Source of the DNA: Pontibacter pamirensis
GTDB taxonomy: Bacteria > Bacteroidota > Bacteroidia > Cytophagales > Hymenobacteraceae
NCBI RefSeq assembly: GCF_010015475.1
Contig: NZ_SSNI01000045.1
Span: 1 to 45,562, forward strand
DNA length: 45,562 bases
Reading direction: 5' to 3'
The notes beneath the pieces were generated by a model. That model made no database searches, was not told where the DNA came from, and was given only the letters and a program-made list of their open reading frames with translations. Shown one piece after another: positions 7,485 to 16,367 of this stretch. A program made the translations under genes and the position numbers. The stretch's first letter is position 1. Every line of letters starts with the position of its first letter.

Positions 7485-7682
7485 TTGTGCCGCTTGTTTC
7501 CTTGCTGTGCTAACAGCTTCACAATCCGGCGCCAGGGCAGAGAAGGTGCCGTTCATCAGGCGATAGTTTTTTTAATGGCGGCGCTGGCAGGGGTTTCCTA
7601 CCTCATCTACAAAGTGTACATCAGTCCCGGTAGACGCCGAAGGAAACGCAGCAGGGAAATTAGGCGAAGGTTGGGGTTGTAG
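7485..7682 (+). CDS. Small single-pass membrane protein with basic tail
   Basis: Up to 65 residues. The informative part is the C-terminal two thirds: a hydrophobic helix (AIVFLMAALAGVSYLIYKVY) followed by an Arg/Lys-rich tail (GRRRRKRSREIRRRLGL), which predicts one transmembrane segment with a cytoplasmic basic end. The helix resembles that of FeoB-associated small membrane proteins, but the cysteine cluster of that family is missing. The frame starts with TTG at 7485 behind a GGAGGAA sequence. ATG 7575 would cut the helix, so the true start is uncertain and an upstream frameshift is possible. Confidence 0.4.
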   Translation: MCRLFPCCANSFTIRRQGREGAVHQAIVFLMAALAGVSYLIYKVYISPGRRRRKRSREIRRRLGL

Positions 7683-7705
7683 GCGGAGTGTGGCTACCTC
7701 CTGGT

Positions 7706-7855
7706 ATGCCTCCTTTCCCTTGCCTTACCGACTCCAGAACCTTCTGCATACGGCGCAGCTACCCGGCACCCATCGTGGTGAAGGAGTCCACCCGGCTCTC
7801 CCGCTTCTCCCTCATCATCGACTACCTGATGTACCTGCGGGTGCCCTGGCGGTGA
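7706..7855 (+). CDS. Very small hypothetical protein
   Basis: A 49-residue frame starting at ATG 7706, only 23 bases after the previous stop. The C-terminal 30 residues (SYPAPIVVKESTRLSRFSLI, then IDYLMYLRVPW) have a believable protein composition, whereas the other frames here are Pro/His-rich. The N-terminus (MPPFPCLTDSRTFCIRRS) is less convincing. It may be the second gene of a two-gene unit with the small membrane protein, or the tail of a decayed gene. No family recognised. Confidence 0.3.
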   Translation: MPPFPCLTDSRTFCIRRSYPAPIVVKESTRLSRFSLIIDYLMYLRVPWR

Positions 7856-7945
7856 AGGAGCAGAGGCTCCCTGCGCTCAGCGCAAAGAAGAGATAACGCA
7901 GTTATTTCAGGCGCGTACAGTATCTATAACCAAAAGTTAACAAAG

Positions 7946-8566
7946 ATGAAGACAAATTTCACAGTCACTCTTCTTGCCGCCGCCGTTCTGCAGGCAGGCT
8001 GCAACGAGGTAAGGGAAGACAATGTGGACGGCGCAGCCGAGGTGCGTGAGATTGCAACAGAAGACACCGCCGTGATGTACGATGACGGAAACCTGGCGGG
8101 CGGCGTGCTGGAGACGGACGAGCTGGCCTTCAAGGAGGTGGACTTCGGCGCTCCCGTGCTGGAGGAGCCGGCCCTGCAGGCGGCCGAGATAGAGGTGCGC
8201 GGCACAGAAGACTATAGGATATACACGGTCGGCGAAGACATCATGTTTGACCTGGACGAGGCGGAGATTCGCCCGAGCGGGGAGCAGAAGCTGCAGGAAA
8301 TCGTCCGGACGCTCAAGGAGAGGAACACCGAGGGGATGCTCCGGGTGTACGGCTTCACGGACTCCCTGGCAGGTGAGGCCTACAACCGGCAGCTGGCACG
8401 GGAGCGCGCCCGCGCAGTGGAGGATTGGCTGCGCCAGAACAGCGGCCTGGACACGGCCCGCATGCGGCTGGTGCCGGTGGGGGAGCACATGTTCGAGGCC
8501 ACCAACGAGACGGCGCGCGGCAGGCAGCAGAACCGCCGCGTGGAAATCGTGGTGGTAGAGAAGTGA
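7946..8566 (+). CDS. OmpA-family lipoprotein
   Basis: 206 residues. A lipoprotein signal (MKTNFTVTLLAAAVLQAGC, lipidated C19) is followed by an acidic linker (20-90) and a C-terminal OmpA-like peptidoglycan-binding domain (about 95-206). Domain marks are the IMFDLDEAEIRPSG strand-helix, GFTDSLAGEAYNRQLARERA and the final RGRQQNRRVEIVV. Such lipoproteins sit in the outer membrane and tether it to peptidoglycan. The glycine-aspartate GFTD core and the NRRVE arginine typical of the family are present. It is transcribed alone or behind the small genes upstream. Confidence 0.85.
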   Translation: MKTNFTVTLLAAAVLQAGCNEVREDNVDGAAEVREIATEDTAVMYDDGNLAGGVLETDELAFKEVDFGAPVLEEPALQAAEIEVRGTEDYRIYTVGEDIMFDLDEAEIRPSGEQKLQEIVRTLKERNTEGMLRVYGFTDSLAGEAYNRQLARERARAVEDWLRQNSGLDTARMRLVPVGEHMFEATNETARGRQQNRRVEIVVVEK

Positions 8567-8719
8567 CCCCCCTGGCTGGCATGCTGCGAGGCAGGCAGCG
8601 CATTGCCTTGAGGATTATTCAACCAGTTGTGCCCTCCCTTTCAAAGCAAAAGAAAGAGGCTTAGACTTGTAAAACCTGCCCCGCCCGCTTCTCAGTTCTG
8701 CACATCTTTTACCTGAGGC

Positions 8720-9475
8720 ATGCCTTTCACCTTCTCTCATCCTGCAATAGCAGTTCCGCTCAAGAAATTAAAGCCCAATTGGTTTTCCTCCAGCGGGCTG
8801 GTCATTGGCAGCATGGCTCCGGACTTTCCCTATTTTCTGAAGATGAACACCGGCTCGGACTTCGGTCACACCTTGGCAGGCATCTTCCTGCTTGACCTGC
8901 CGCTGTCCTTCCTGGTGGCCGTTGCCTTCCACCTTTGGGTCAGGGACGCGCTGATACTGCACCTGCCCTCGCCCCTTGACAGAAAGTGGGCTGACTGCCT
9001 CGGGTTTGATTTTATGGGATACCTGAAGCGCGCATGGCCGGCTTTTGCCGTCTCCGCTTTTGTGGGAACGCTGACCCACCTTCTCTGGGATATTTTCACC
9101 TCTCCGGATGGGTGGGTGTTTTACCTGGACCCCGCGTTCTTCAGCAGAGAAGTCCAGTACGGCCCTGTCCATTTGCCTCTTTACAGGCTCATCGAAAGAG
9201 CGGGTTCCGTACTGGGGCTTTCCTTTATGGTGTGGCTGCTGTTTAAGAAACCCACCTCCGCTGCCAAGGCCTTTTCCTCCCCTGTGGGAAAGCTGCGCTA
9301 CTGGGGCGGCGTTATGATAGGAACTGTGGCTGTCGCGCTACTGATTCTGTGGATGAAAGGCACCAGCGGCGGCATGGTCTACTACATCATCGTCACGATA
9401 AGTGCCGCAGCCGTTTCCATTTGCCTCAACTCTGTCCTGTCTGTTATGCCTAAGGCCTGGAGGACAAAAACCTGA
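8720..9475 (+). CDS. DUF4184 family integral membrane protein
   Basis: 251 residues. The N-terminus MPFTFSHPAIAVPLKKL followed by LVIGSMAPDFPYF is the signature of DUF4184, a polytopic membrane family with conserved His and Asp residues (metal-dependent hydrolase-like motifs HPA, APD, HLLWDIFT). Around six hydrophobic segments are visible, at about 52-72, 100-122, 160-176, 195-212 and 215-235. No function is established for the family. It ends 86 bases before the 3' end of the convergent FAD gene. Confidence 0.8.
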   Translation: MPFTFSHPAIAVPLKKLKPNWFSSSGLVIGSMAPDFPYFLKMNTGSDFGHTLAGIFLLDLPLSFLVAVAFHLWVRDALILHLPSPLDRKWADCLGFDFMGYLKRAWPAFAVSAFVGTLTHLLWDIFTSPDGWVFYLDPAFFSREVQYGPVHLPLYRLIERAGSVLGLSFMVWLLFKKPTSAAKAFSSPVGKLRYWGGVMIGTVAVALLILWMKGTSGGMVYYIIVTISAAAVSICLNSVLSVMPKAWRTKT

Positions 9476-9563
9476 CAAACCAGTTCCAACTTACTTTTTA
9501 CATTCTATACTTTGAGTGAATACGGGCTCTCTAATGAACAACCTGGCATTCCAAAGGGAGAAG

Positions 9564-10637
9564 TCAGGCTTCACTCATCTTGTTGGCAATGCGTTGAGCT
9601 GTGGCTATGCCACTGTAAACGGCCCCGTCCATGTATCCTCCAAAAGCGGGCGAAGTCTCAGTGCCTGCCAGGTACAGCCTGCCGTTCATTAGGGTGCCTG
9701 AATAGAGCGGATGGCCGTTATGCTGGTGAGGCATGACATACTTCTGGTAGTCGGCAAAGGTGTAAACCTCTTCCTTCCACACCCTTTCTGTGTAGGAAAG
9801 AAAGTCAGCTGCCCGCTCGCCCAGCAGCCTTGTCAGTTGCTCCACCACCTTAAGCTTTCGCTCCTCTTTGGTTAAGACAGACGCATCAGCAGAGAGAAAC
9901 CCTTTAAGGGCGAAACGGGTCTCCTTAAAGTCACTGTGGTCGTACATCTCGACGGCGATCCCTGCGTGGCTGAAAATCGTTCCGGAGTATCCTTCCTGTC
10001 GCCAGAAAGGGCTCTCATATTCAACAGCAAACTTAATAGATTCCCCCATCCAGGTATGTGTACTCCCCATCACACGGACCAGTTCACCAGGAAGGGCCGG
10101 ATCGAAGGTTATCTTCTGCGATAAAATCAAAAAAGGAGGGATGGTGAGAACAAGGTACCTGCAGGCGTGCTTTTCCCCTTTGCTGGTGGTAATTTCCAGA
10201 TGGTCCTTCTGCTCTGATACACCTACTACTGGAGAATCCAGGATGATCCGGTCATGCCCGATATGCTGCGCAAGGACATCGATTAGCTTTAGTGTGCCTC
10301 CCGCAACTCTGTAAGACGGTTCCTCCGAGTCTGGTATTTGAAACAACTGCGCCTCCCGTGCTGCATCCGTCTCGAACATGCCTATTCCTTGTTGATACTG
10401 CCTGTAAAACGGCAGTCCCAGCTCTTTCAGCAAGCGCATCAGGTGCGTGTGCTTTTCAGCAAACCAGGTAGCACCCATTTCAACGGGTGTATTATTGCCT
10501 GCTGCTTTGACCGTTTCTATTCTTCCTCCCCATCTTTCCCGTGCCTCCAGCACAAGGGCACCTGTTCCGTTTTTCTTCAGATAGTAGGCTGCAGCTAAAC
10601 CACTCAAACCCGCACCTACTATAATCACCTCCTGCAT
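9564..10637 (-). CDS. FAD-dependent amine oxidase-like enzyme
   Basis: 357 residues, flavin monoamine oxidase superfamily. The FAD dinucleotide-binding motif GAGLSGLAAAYYL lies at 8-20, an acidic ribose contact at LEARERWGGRIE follows, and the C-terminal FAD motif reads LAGTETSPAFGGYMDGAVYSG near 325-345. These enzymes oxidise amines or amino acids to imines with O2. It is shorter than the roughly 450-residue classical MAOs, so the substrate domain is compact. It is the last gene of a minus-strand run with nitrilase, PLP enzyme and RidA, 56 bases after the nitrilase. An imine product would suit RidA nearby (inference). Confidence 0.83.
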   Translation of the reverse strand: MQEVIIVGAGLSGLAAAYYLKKNGTGALVLEARERWGGRIETVKAAGNNTPVEMGATWFAEKHTHLMRLLKELGLPFYRQYQQGIGMFETDAAREAQLFQIPDSEEPSYRVAGGTLKLIDVLAQHIGHDRIILDSPVVGVSEQKDHLEITTSKGEKHACRYLVLTIPPFLILSQKITFDPALPGELVRVMGSTHTWMGESIKFAVEYESPFWRQEGYSGTIFSHAGIAVEMYDHSDFKETRFALKGFLSADASVLTKEERKLKVVEQLTRLLGERAADFLSYTERVWKEEVYTFADYQKYVMPHQHNGHPLYSGTLMNGRLYLAGTETSPAFGGYMDGAVYSGIATAQRIANKMSEA

Positions 10638-10693
10638 AATCCCTACCTGTTTACCTCAAGCTGATACTAAAAAGGTCCAGCTGCTCTTCTATT

Positions 10694-11641
10694 TTAATCT
10701 ATGATGTCCAATATCGACTGCCGCTCTCTGTTTACTGTTAGCCTTGTCACATCGGGACGGGAGTAGTGGCCTGCAACATCAAAGTTTTGCCGCTCCTCCA
10801 GCACCCTGTTAAAATCCAGGGTCTGGATAATCAGCCCTTCTTTTCCTATAACAGGCTCCACTATCCACTCTCCGTCTGGGCCTGCAATACAGGAGCCTCC
10901 ATTGGCCAGCACATCCGGGGCGTTTTCTACAATCTTTTCCAGATGAGGTGTGTCGGCCGGAAAATCCGCTACGCTCATCAGGCCAGACACAGAGACGACA
11001 AATGACCGGGACTCCTTTGCGATGAAGCGGGTAATATCCACCGTGTTCCTGTCTGAGCCGGGCCAGGCGGCCACATGCAAATTCTCACCCAGGCCGTACA
11101 GCGCCGTTCTGGCTAATGGCATCCAGTTCTCCCAGCAGTTGAGCCCGCCAACTGCAAACGCCTTTAGAGGGTGTACCTGTAAGCCGTTACCGTCACCGGG
11201 AGACCAGGTTAACCGCTCTTCATAGGTAGGCTGCAGCTTTCGGTGAACAGACTGAATCTGCCCTGCCTCATTGATATAAACCAGAGAGCAGTACAGGCTA
11301 TGCCCTCCCCGGTTTTTACCGCGCTCAATGACACCCAGGTAAATGGCGATCTTATGTACGTTTGCCAGCCTACAGACTTCATCCAGATCACCCGCTTCAA
11401 TCTGAACTGCATTCCTTACATAGTGCGCGTGTATTTCCTTTTGTACAGAAGAATTGAATGCTGACCCATTGGTTAAAGACAGCCAGAAAGGATAGCCCGG
11501 CAGTAATCCTTCTCCAAAAGCAACGAGTTCGCACCCCTTCTCCCCTGCCTCTGAAACAAAGGCACACACTTTATCCAGCGTTTCGGTTTTGTTCAACCAT
11601 ACCGGTGAGATCTGAGCCAGGGCTACTTTCAATAAATTCAT
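10694..11641 (-). CDS. Nitrilase (carbon-nitrogen hydrolase family)
   Basis: 315 residues, with the full catalytic set of the nitrilase superfamily: E44 (AFGEG), K135 (HRKLQPTYEER) and C169 in GGLNCWENWMP. The CWENWMP context and the LLPGYPFW segment belong to true nitrilases (branch 1) rather than amidases, so the enzyme should convert an organic nitrile to acid and ammonia. It is cytoplasmic, of normal length and with no signal. It stands third in the run RidA - PLP enzyme - nitrilase - FAD oxidase, with gaps of 145 and 56 bases to its neighbours. Confidence 0.88.
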   Translation of the reverse strand: MNLLKVALAQISPVWLNKTETLDKVCAFVSEAGEKGCELVAFGEGLLPGYPFWLSLTNGSAFNSSVQKEIHAHYVRNAVQIEAGDLDEVCRLANVHKIAIYLGVIERGKNRGGHSLYCSLVYINEAGQIQSVHRKLQPTYEERLTWSPGDGNGLQVHPLKAFAVGGLNCWENWMPLARTALYGLGENLHVAAWPGSDRNTVDITRFIAKESRSFVVSVSGLMSVADFPADTPHLEKIVENAPDVLANGGSCIAGPDGEWIVEPVIGKEGLIIQTLDFNRVLEERQNFDVAGHYSRPDVTRLTVNRERQSILDIID

Positions 11642-11786
11642 GTTCCGAATCTTGTTTGGTACTACAAAAGTAAAGAAACAGGCTGCTTATTACTAGCTGT
11701 TCCATTGATTGGCTTTTTCCGAATTGCACAAAAGCTGTTCAACATATGGGCAGTGGCGGTTCGTGCTAAATCACGTCCTTCCGATA

Positions 11787-12911
11787 TCAATGATTCAAAG
11801 CATTTTCAATGTCTCTGAGCAGATCCGCCACAGCCTCTACCCCAACAGAAAGTCGCAGCAGGCTGTCCCTTATTCCCAGTGCCAGTCGCTCCTCTTCAGG
11901 CAGGTTGGCATGGGATGATTTGGAGGGCTGGCAGATAGTGGTGTCCACACCTCCCAGGCTCAAAGCAGGTATAATGAGTTGCAACCTGCCTAAGAAGGCC
12001 TCTGTCCTGGCCACATCCTTCAGCTCGAAGGAAAGCATGCCTCCGAATCCGCCTGTCATCTGCCTGGCAGCCACTACGTGGTTAGGATGCTGCTGCAGGC
12101 CAGGATAATATACAGTGGAGATTTGCGGGTTCTCCTGCAGCGCAGTTGCGATTTTCATCGCACTGGCGTTTTGCTTCTCTACCCTCAGGGCCAATGTCTT
12201 CAGGCTCCGCTCTATCAAGTAGCAGTCCAAGCCGTTCAGGCTGCCTCCAAAATTCAGAGCGCTTTTGTAGATGACGTCCTTCAGTCTCTGAGACGTGACC
12301 ACTGCGCCGAAACATAAATCGTGGTGGCCTCCCAGGTACTTGGTGCCGCTGTGCACCACCATGTCAATGCCCAGCAGGATTGGGTTTTGATTGATGGGTG
12401 TAGCGAATGTATTGTCTACTACGGATAGAAGGTTGTGCTGCTTTGCCACAGCTGCAACAGCCTCCAGGTCAACAACAGAAAGCAGGGGGTTTGAGGGAGT
12501 CTCTGTGTAAACAACCCTTGTGTTTTCCCTGACCATGGACTCCATACTACCCATATCTGCGCTGGACACAAAGTCAAAGGCTATGTTGTATTTGGGGAAT
12601 TCTTCCTCTATCAGCTTGACAGTACCGCCGTATATTTCCTGCGAAAACAGGACATGGTCCCCTGCCTTTAGAAAGGAGAAGAGAACTGTGGCTATGGCCG
12701 CCGTTCCTGAGCTGAAGATCATGCCGGCCTCCCCGTGTTCTAGCCGGCAGAGTTTGTCAACAATGGCTTTCTGGTTTTCTGTGTTAAAATTTCGGGGGTA
12801 CAGGATTTCATCAAAGCCAATGTACCGGTTGGCAGTGGAAACAAAGACGGGAGTGTTCACTCCCTGGTGTTGCAGCTGGTTGTAAACACAAGTTGTTTCT
12901 TTGCTGTACAT
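11787..12911 (-). CDS. Cys/Met-metabolism PLP-dependent enzyme (cystathionine gamma-synthase/lyase type)
   Basis: 374 residues, fold-type I PLP enzyme of the trans-sulfuration family. Landmarks are SSGTAAIATVL (68-78), YTETPSNPLLSVVD (135-148), DNTFATP (166-172), and the Schiff-base lysine K191 in HSGTKYLGGHHD, followed by the PLP-domain end MTGGFGGMLSFEL and SLGGVDTTICQPS. Members make or split cystathionine, methionine or related gamma- and beta-substituted amino acids. The exact reaction cannot be read from sequence. It follows ridA by 37 bases, so the two are co-transcribed. RidA proteins hydrolyse the reactive enamines that such enzymes release. Confidence 0.87.
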   Translation of the reverse strand: MYSKETTCVYNQLQHQGVNTPVFVSTANRYIGFDEILYPRNFNTENQKAIVDKLCRLEHGEAGMIFSSGTAAIATVLFSFLKAGDHVLFSQEIYGGTVKLIEEEFPKYNIAFDFVSSADMGSMESMVRENTRVVYTETPSNPLLSVVDLEAVAAVAKQHNLLSVVDNTFATPINQNPILLGIDMVVHSGTKYLGGHHDLCFGAVVTSQRLKDVIYKSALNFGGSLNGLDCYLIERSLKTLALRVEKQNASAMKIATALQENPQISTVYYPGLQQHPNHVVAARQMTGGFGGMLSFELKDVARTEAFLGRLQLIIPALSLGGVDTTICQPSKSSHANLPEEERLALGIRDSLLRLSVGVEAVADLLRDIENALNH

Positions 12912-12948
12912 GCGGTTTTAGTTCGTTAAACAATTGCCTTCGCCTGGT

Positions 12949-13413
12949 CTACTCTTCTACCTCTAATGTTACTTCTATTTCTACGGCTATACCTCCCGGA
13001 AGGGAACCCATGCCGACAGCGGAACGCACATGTTTGCCTTTTTCACCGAAGACCTCTACCATCAGGTCCGAAAAACCATTGATTACTTTCGGGTGGTCCG
13101 CAAAGTCCTCGGTGGCGTTCACCATTCCCAGAACCCTAACAATTCTCTTCACTTTGCTTAAAGTGAAGAGTGCATGCTGGATGGTGGCCAAAACACACAC
13201 GCCTGCGTTGCGGGCTGCCTGATACCCCTGCTCTACCGTCAGGTCTCTTCCCAGTTTGCCTATGTCAACAGCCGTCGGGGTTCCGCAGTAACCGTGCCCC
13301 GACAGAAACAACAAATTTCCGACCTGAACAAAAGTAACATAGTTGGCAACCGGCTGAACAGGCGGTGGCAACTCTATACCTAGATTCCTGAGTTTTTCTT
13401 CTGGTTCATTCAT
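12949..13413 (-). CDS. RidA/YjgF/Rid-family enamine/imine deaminase
   Basis: 154 residues of the Rid family, a trimeric chorismate-mutase-like fold that hydrolyses 2-aminoacrylate and other enamines/imines. The catalytic arginine is R130 in HVRSAVGMGSLPGG, followed by the conserved VEIEVTLEV strand. VGNLLFLSGH is the usual N-terminal strand. Arginine at this place supports deaminase activity. It is slightly longer than archetypal RidA (about 130), with an N-terminal extension reading NEPEEKLRNLGIELPPP, which is typical of the YjgH/Rid2-like branch. First gene of the minus-strand metabolic run. Confidence 0.88.
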   Translation of the reverse strand: MNEPEEKLRNLGIELPPPVQPVANYVTFVQVGNLLFLSGHGYCGTPTAVDIGKLGRDLTVEQGYQAARNAGVCVLATIQHALFTLSKVKRIVRVLGMVNATEDFADHPKVINGFSDLMVEVFGEKGKHVRSAVGMGSLPGGIAVEIEVTLEVEE

Positions 13414-13775
13414 GCTTGAAGAGTTAAATCAAAATTCAATTTACGTCTGCCAGCTGTTGCTGCTGCAACTATTTTCTATAATGTTCATTCAGAAGGCATG
13501 TGAGCGAGCTGTAGCAAAAATATAATGTATGTAGCTGGAAAGAATCGAAAGCCATTGCATGACTATACTTTTGTTCGGGAAGGGGAGTGGCATGCATACG
13601 TCGGCTGTGCCACCGGAATCTGGCTAAAACAGCCTTCTCAGGTTTTGAAACTTAAAAGGGGCTGCTTCAACTGAACAGGGATACTGATTTATCACTCTCC
13701 GCACCCCCTTACCTTCCTTGCTTCCGTATCATATGGATTAACAACCAAAAGTGAATTAACGACTAAGAAGAGAAG
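13414..13775. other. Divergent intergenic region between ridA and the SDR gene
   Basis: No gene is visible. It holds the promoters of two divergent units. Apart from a possible -7 box for the ridA run at 13515-13522, there is no obvious operator or hairpin. Confidence 0.5.
13515..13522 (-). promoter_or_regulatory. Possible -7 element for the ridA operon
   Basis: On the minus strand TATTTTTG fits TAnnTTTG. No clear TTG lies 19-21 bases upstream, and the leader to the ridA ATG would be about 100 bases, so this is a weak call. Confidence 0.3.
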
Positions 13776-14531
13776 ATGGCAGATCAGGCATTGATAGTAG
13801 GTGGCACGACAGGGATGGGCAGGGCCACAGCAGAATTGCTGCTCAGAGGCGGCATCGAAGTGGTAATCGTGGGCCGGCCCGGCAAGAAGCTAGAGGCGGC
13901 AAGGGAGGAGCTTTCCGCCCATGGCAAAGTTCATGCAGCAGGCGTAGACCTGTCGCGCCTGCCTGAGGTGCTGCAGTTCAGCAGCAACTTAAAGACAGCG
14001 TTTCCTGATTTAAAGTACCTGCTCAATGCAGCAGGATACTTCAGCCCAAAGCCCTTTCTTGAGCATACCGAGGAGGACTATGACCGCTACCACGCATTCA
14101 ACAAGGCCTTCTTCTTCATCACCCAGGAAGTTGCCAGGGTGATGAGAGGCAACGGGGGCGGGTCCATCGTCAACATCGGTTCTATGTGGGCCAAACAGGC
14201 AGTCAAGGCAACTCCCTCCTCCGCGTATTCCATGGCCAAGGCGGGTTTGCATAGCCTTACCCAGCACCTGGCCATGGAACTGGCAGACTACAATATCCGC
14301 GTCAACGCCGTTTCCCCGGCAGTGGTGGTGACACCTATCTACGCTGCGTTCATCGAGGAAGATAAAATAGAGGAGGCACTGCAGGGGTTCAATTCCTTTC
14401 ACCCGATAGGAAGAGTCGGGCGGGTGCAGGATGTTGCCAATGTCATTCATTTCCTGCTCACAGACAAAAGCTCCTGGGTAACCGGGTCCATCTGGGATGT
14501 AGACGGGGGAGTGATGGCAGGCAGGAACTGA
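13776..14531 (+). CDS. Short-chain dehydrogenase/reductase (classical SDR)
   Basis: 251 residues, classical SDR. The NAD(P)-binding GGTTGMG lies at 9-15, structural NAAG at 84-87, and catalytic S136, Y151 and K155 (YSMAK), followed by NAVSPAVVVTPI and the usual C-terminal VTGSIWDVDGG. The arginine after the second strand (VGRPGKK) suggests NADP(H) preference. It is a cytoplasmic oxidoreductase of unknown alcohol or ketone substrate. It is divergent from the ridA run and monocistronic. Confidence 0.88.
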   Translation: MADQALIVGGTTGMGRATAELLLRGGIEVVIVGRPGKKLEAAREELSAHGKVHAAGVDLSRLPEVLQFSSNLKTAFPDLKYLLNAAGYFSPKPFLEHTEEDYDRYHAFNKAFFFITQEVARVMRGNGGGSIVNIGSMWAKQAVKATPSSAYSMAKAGLHSLTQHLAMELADYNIRVNAVSPAVVVTPIYAAFIEEDKIEEALQGFNSFHPIGRVGRVQDVANVIHFLLTDKSSWVTGSIWDVDGGVMAGRN

Positions 14532-14573
14532 ACAGCAGCGCAACACGACACCCTCCTGTTTTACATAAAGCAC

Positions 14574-15104
14574 GTTATAAGCTCATGCTCACAACTTACC
14601 CTAAGAATCTACTGCCAAACTTATCCCTCTCTGGGACAGCGGACAAGTTTGCCTGTCCTTATACCTCGTTCTTTAAAAGTTGATTGAGGCGTTTTTCCTG
14701 CTTAAAAAGATGTTTTTAAAGATTAGCTGCAGCAGTTGTTAGCTAGATTTCTATTATAAAGCTCTGTTAACAGTCGTAAACGATTTACGATGTTAATACT
14801 ATAGAATAAGTATTGACATTAATAAATTTAATCTTTAACTTTTCTGATAAATTTTTATACTGTAAGAACAAAGCATATTGTAACTTGTTTAATACTATCC
14901 TTCTTAGGAGAAGTTCGCACCCTCTTAAACCTTCTCTTTGTATTTGATGAGTCCATCTTCTTTAGTAACTCCAAATTCTAATCTTATGAGACCAACTGCT
15001 CAACAGCTTTTTTACAGAAAAGGATTATAGGTGACGGAGATACATCAACTTCAACCATGCACTTTATTCAAATCTTTTAAAAGAGGAAAGTATAAAGTAT
15101 CAGG
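14574..15104. other. Intergenic region, A/T-rich, no gene seen
   Basis: About 530 bases with stops in all frames, clearly richer in A/T than the surrounding genes. I see no hairpin terminator or RNA gene in it. It leads into a short broken frame at 15105. Confidence 0.5.
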
Positions 15105-15317
15105 ATGTACCCGAGCAGTATGATTCCATGGTTCTTGGAAAGAGAAATAGACACCACAGGAATGGTGTTTCTAAACGAAGAGAAAATAAAAGAGGCGGAC
15201 AGGGAGAAGTACAGCAGAGGGAATAACTCCTTTTAGTTGATTGACCTTTACCAGGCTAAAATAGTAGAACCTATAGTAGTTAGAGACGGACTGGCAGGAG
15301 TTTACTTTATAACCTAG
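15105..15317 (+). pseudogene. Broken short gene with in-frame TAG
   Basis: From ATG 15105 a frame of 43 codons (PWFLEREIDTTGMVFLNEEK, then a Lys/Glu-rich helix and SRGNNSF) stops at TAG 15234-15236. The same frame then continues for 26 further codons of good protein composition (LIDLYQAKIVEPIVVRDGLA, then GVYF) to TAG 15315-15317. Reading through one stop gives a coherent small domain, so this is most likely the end of a decayed gene. The family is not recognised. Confidence 0.35.
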
Positions 15318-15362
15318 GTGTGGGGAACATGGGTAATATTGTAAACGCAAAAATCTTCTACC

Positions 15363-16331
15363 ATGCAAAGACGGCAGTTCCTAAAAAGTAGCTCGGCTCT
15401 TGTGGGCTTATCTCCTTTCCTTCTGAATAGCCCAATTATCACTCTTAATACAGCGTCTGGTATAAATACAGAGGTTGTTAAGCTAAAAATAGGTGCATTT
15501 GATTGCATGATATTCCAGGATATGCAGTTCAAATACATGGCAAAAGATTTTTTCATCAATGCTGATGCAGAGGAACTGACTGAAGCATTGAAAGAGTATA
15601 ACGGTACTCCCGAAAACATTCCATCTCCCTTTATAGCCATCTTGCTTCAACACGAGGATCGGAAAATACTCATTGATACGGGAATTGGTTTCTCTGAAAA
15701 GCCCATTGTTTTCAGAGGTGCTTCGCATGAGTTCAAAGGCAGACTACATTATTTGCTGCAGCAAGAAAACATACGCACAGAGGACATCACTGATGTCATC
15801 ATCACGCACTTTCATCCCGACCATATTGGCGGCGTCTATTCCGCAGACGCGCAGTTAAATTTCCCTGCTGCACGTTTTCACATGCACGGAGATGAATGGC
15901 AATACTGGCATTCCTCACAGTCTGATAATCAACCTGCCTTATTCAAATTCTTCATTGAAAAGAACATCACCAAGCTTAAAAATAAAAATCTACACTTGAT
16001 CAAAGGCGATATTGTAGAGTTAATTCCCGGAATCACAGCGGTTAGGGCCGACGGTCATACGCCTGGACAGATAGCCCTGATCATCCACTCAGGCAGGGAA
16101 CAGCTCCTGTACATTTCTGACGCCTTTCTTCACCCCTTACACATTGAGCGAATAGACTGGCAAACCAACTATGATTTGGATCACCAGAAGGCAAAACTCT
16201 CCCGAATCAAGCTACTCGAATTAGCTTATAAGGACAATATGCTCGTAAACGCCTTTCATTTTGACTTTCCCGGCTTAGGCAGAATAGATAAGCGGAGTGG
16301 TACATGGGTTTGGAATTACGAAGAAAGATAG
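15363..16331 (+). CDS. Tat-exported metallo-beta-lactamase-fold hydrolase
   Basis: 322 residues. It opens with a twin-arginine signal (MQRRQFLKSSSALVGLSPFL), so it is probably folded in the cytoplasm and exported with its metals. The MBL core is complete: THFHPDHIGG with H149, H151, D153 and H154, a later HTPGQ histidine, the aspartate in LLYISDAFLHP and a C-terminal NAFHFDFPG histidine. The family includes lactonases and related hydrolases. The substrate is unknown. It is convergent with the 91-residue gene at 16368, leaving 36 bases between stops. Confidence 0.87.
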   Translation: MQRRQFLKSSSALVGLSPFLLNSPIITLNTASGINTEVVKLKIGAFDCMIFQDMQFKYMAKDFFINADAEELTEALKEYNGTPENIPSPFIAILLQHEDRKILIDTGIGFSEKPIVFRGASHEFKGRLHYLLQQENIRTEDITDVIITHFHPDHIGGVYSADAQLNFPAARFHMHGDEWQYWHSSQSDNQPALFKFFIEKNITKLKNKNLHLIKGDIVELIPGITAVRADGHTPGQIALIIHSGREQLLYISDAFLHPLHIERIDWQTNYDLDHQKAKLSRIKLLELAYKDNMLVNAFHFDFPGLGRIDKRSGTWVWNYEER

Positions 16332-16367
16332 AACTTGCCCATAACAGCTCTTATGTTCACCAAATCC

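Noticed and set aside
9868..10314. 148-residue plus-strand frame opposite the FAD oxidase
   Set aside because: Antisense shadow of a gene with a complete FAD-binding signature.
9564..13413. Nit1C-type cyanide cluster
   Set aside because: A nitrilase and a flavoprotein are present, but the radical SAM, GNAT and AIR-synthase-like genes that define Nit1C are missing, and PLP enzyme and RidA are foreign to it.
14010..14573. 187-residue minus-strand frame opposite the SDR gene
   Set aside because: The plus strand carries all SDR motifs; the antisense frame is His/Cys-rich without structure.
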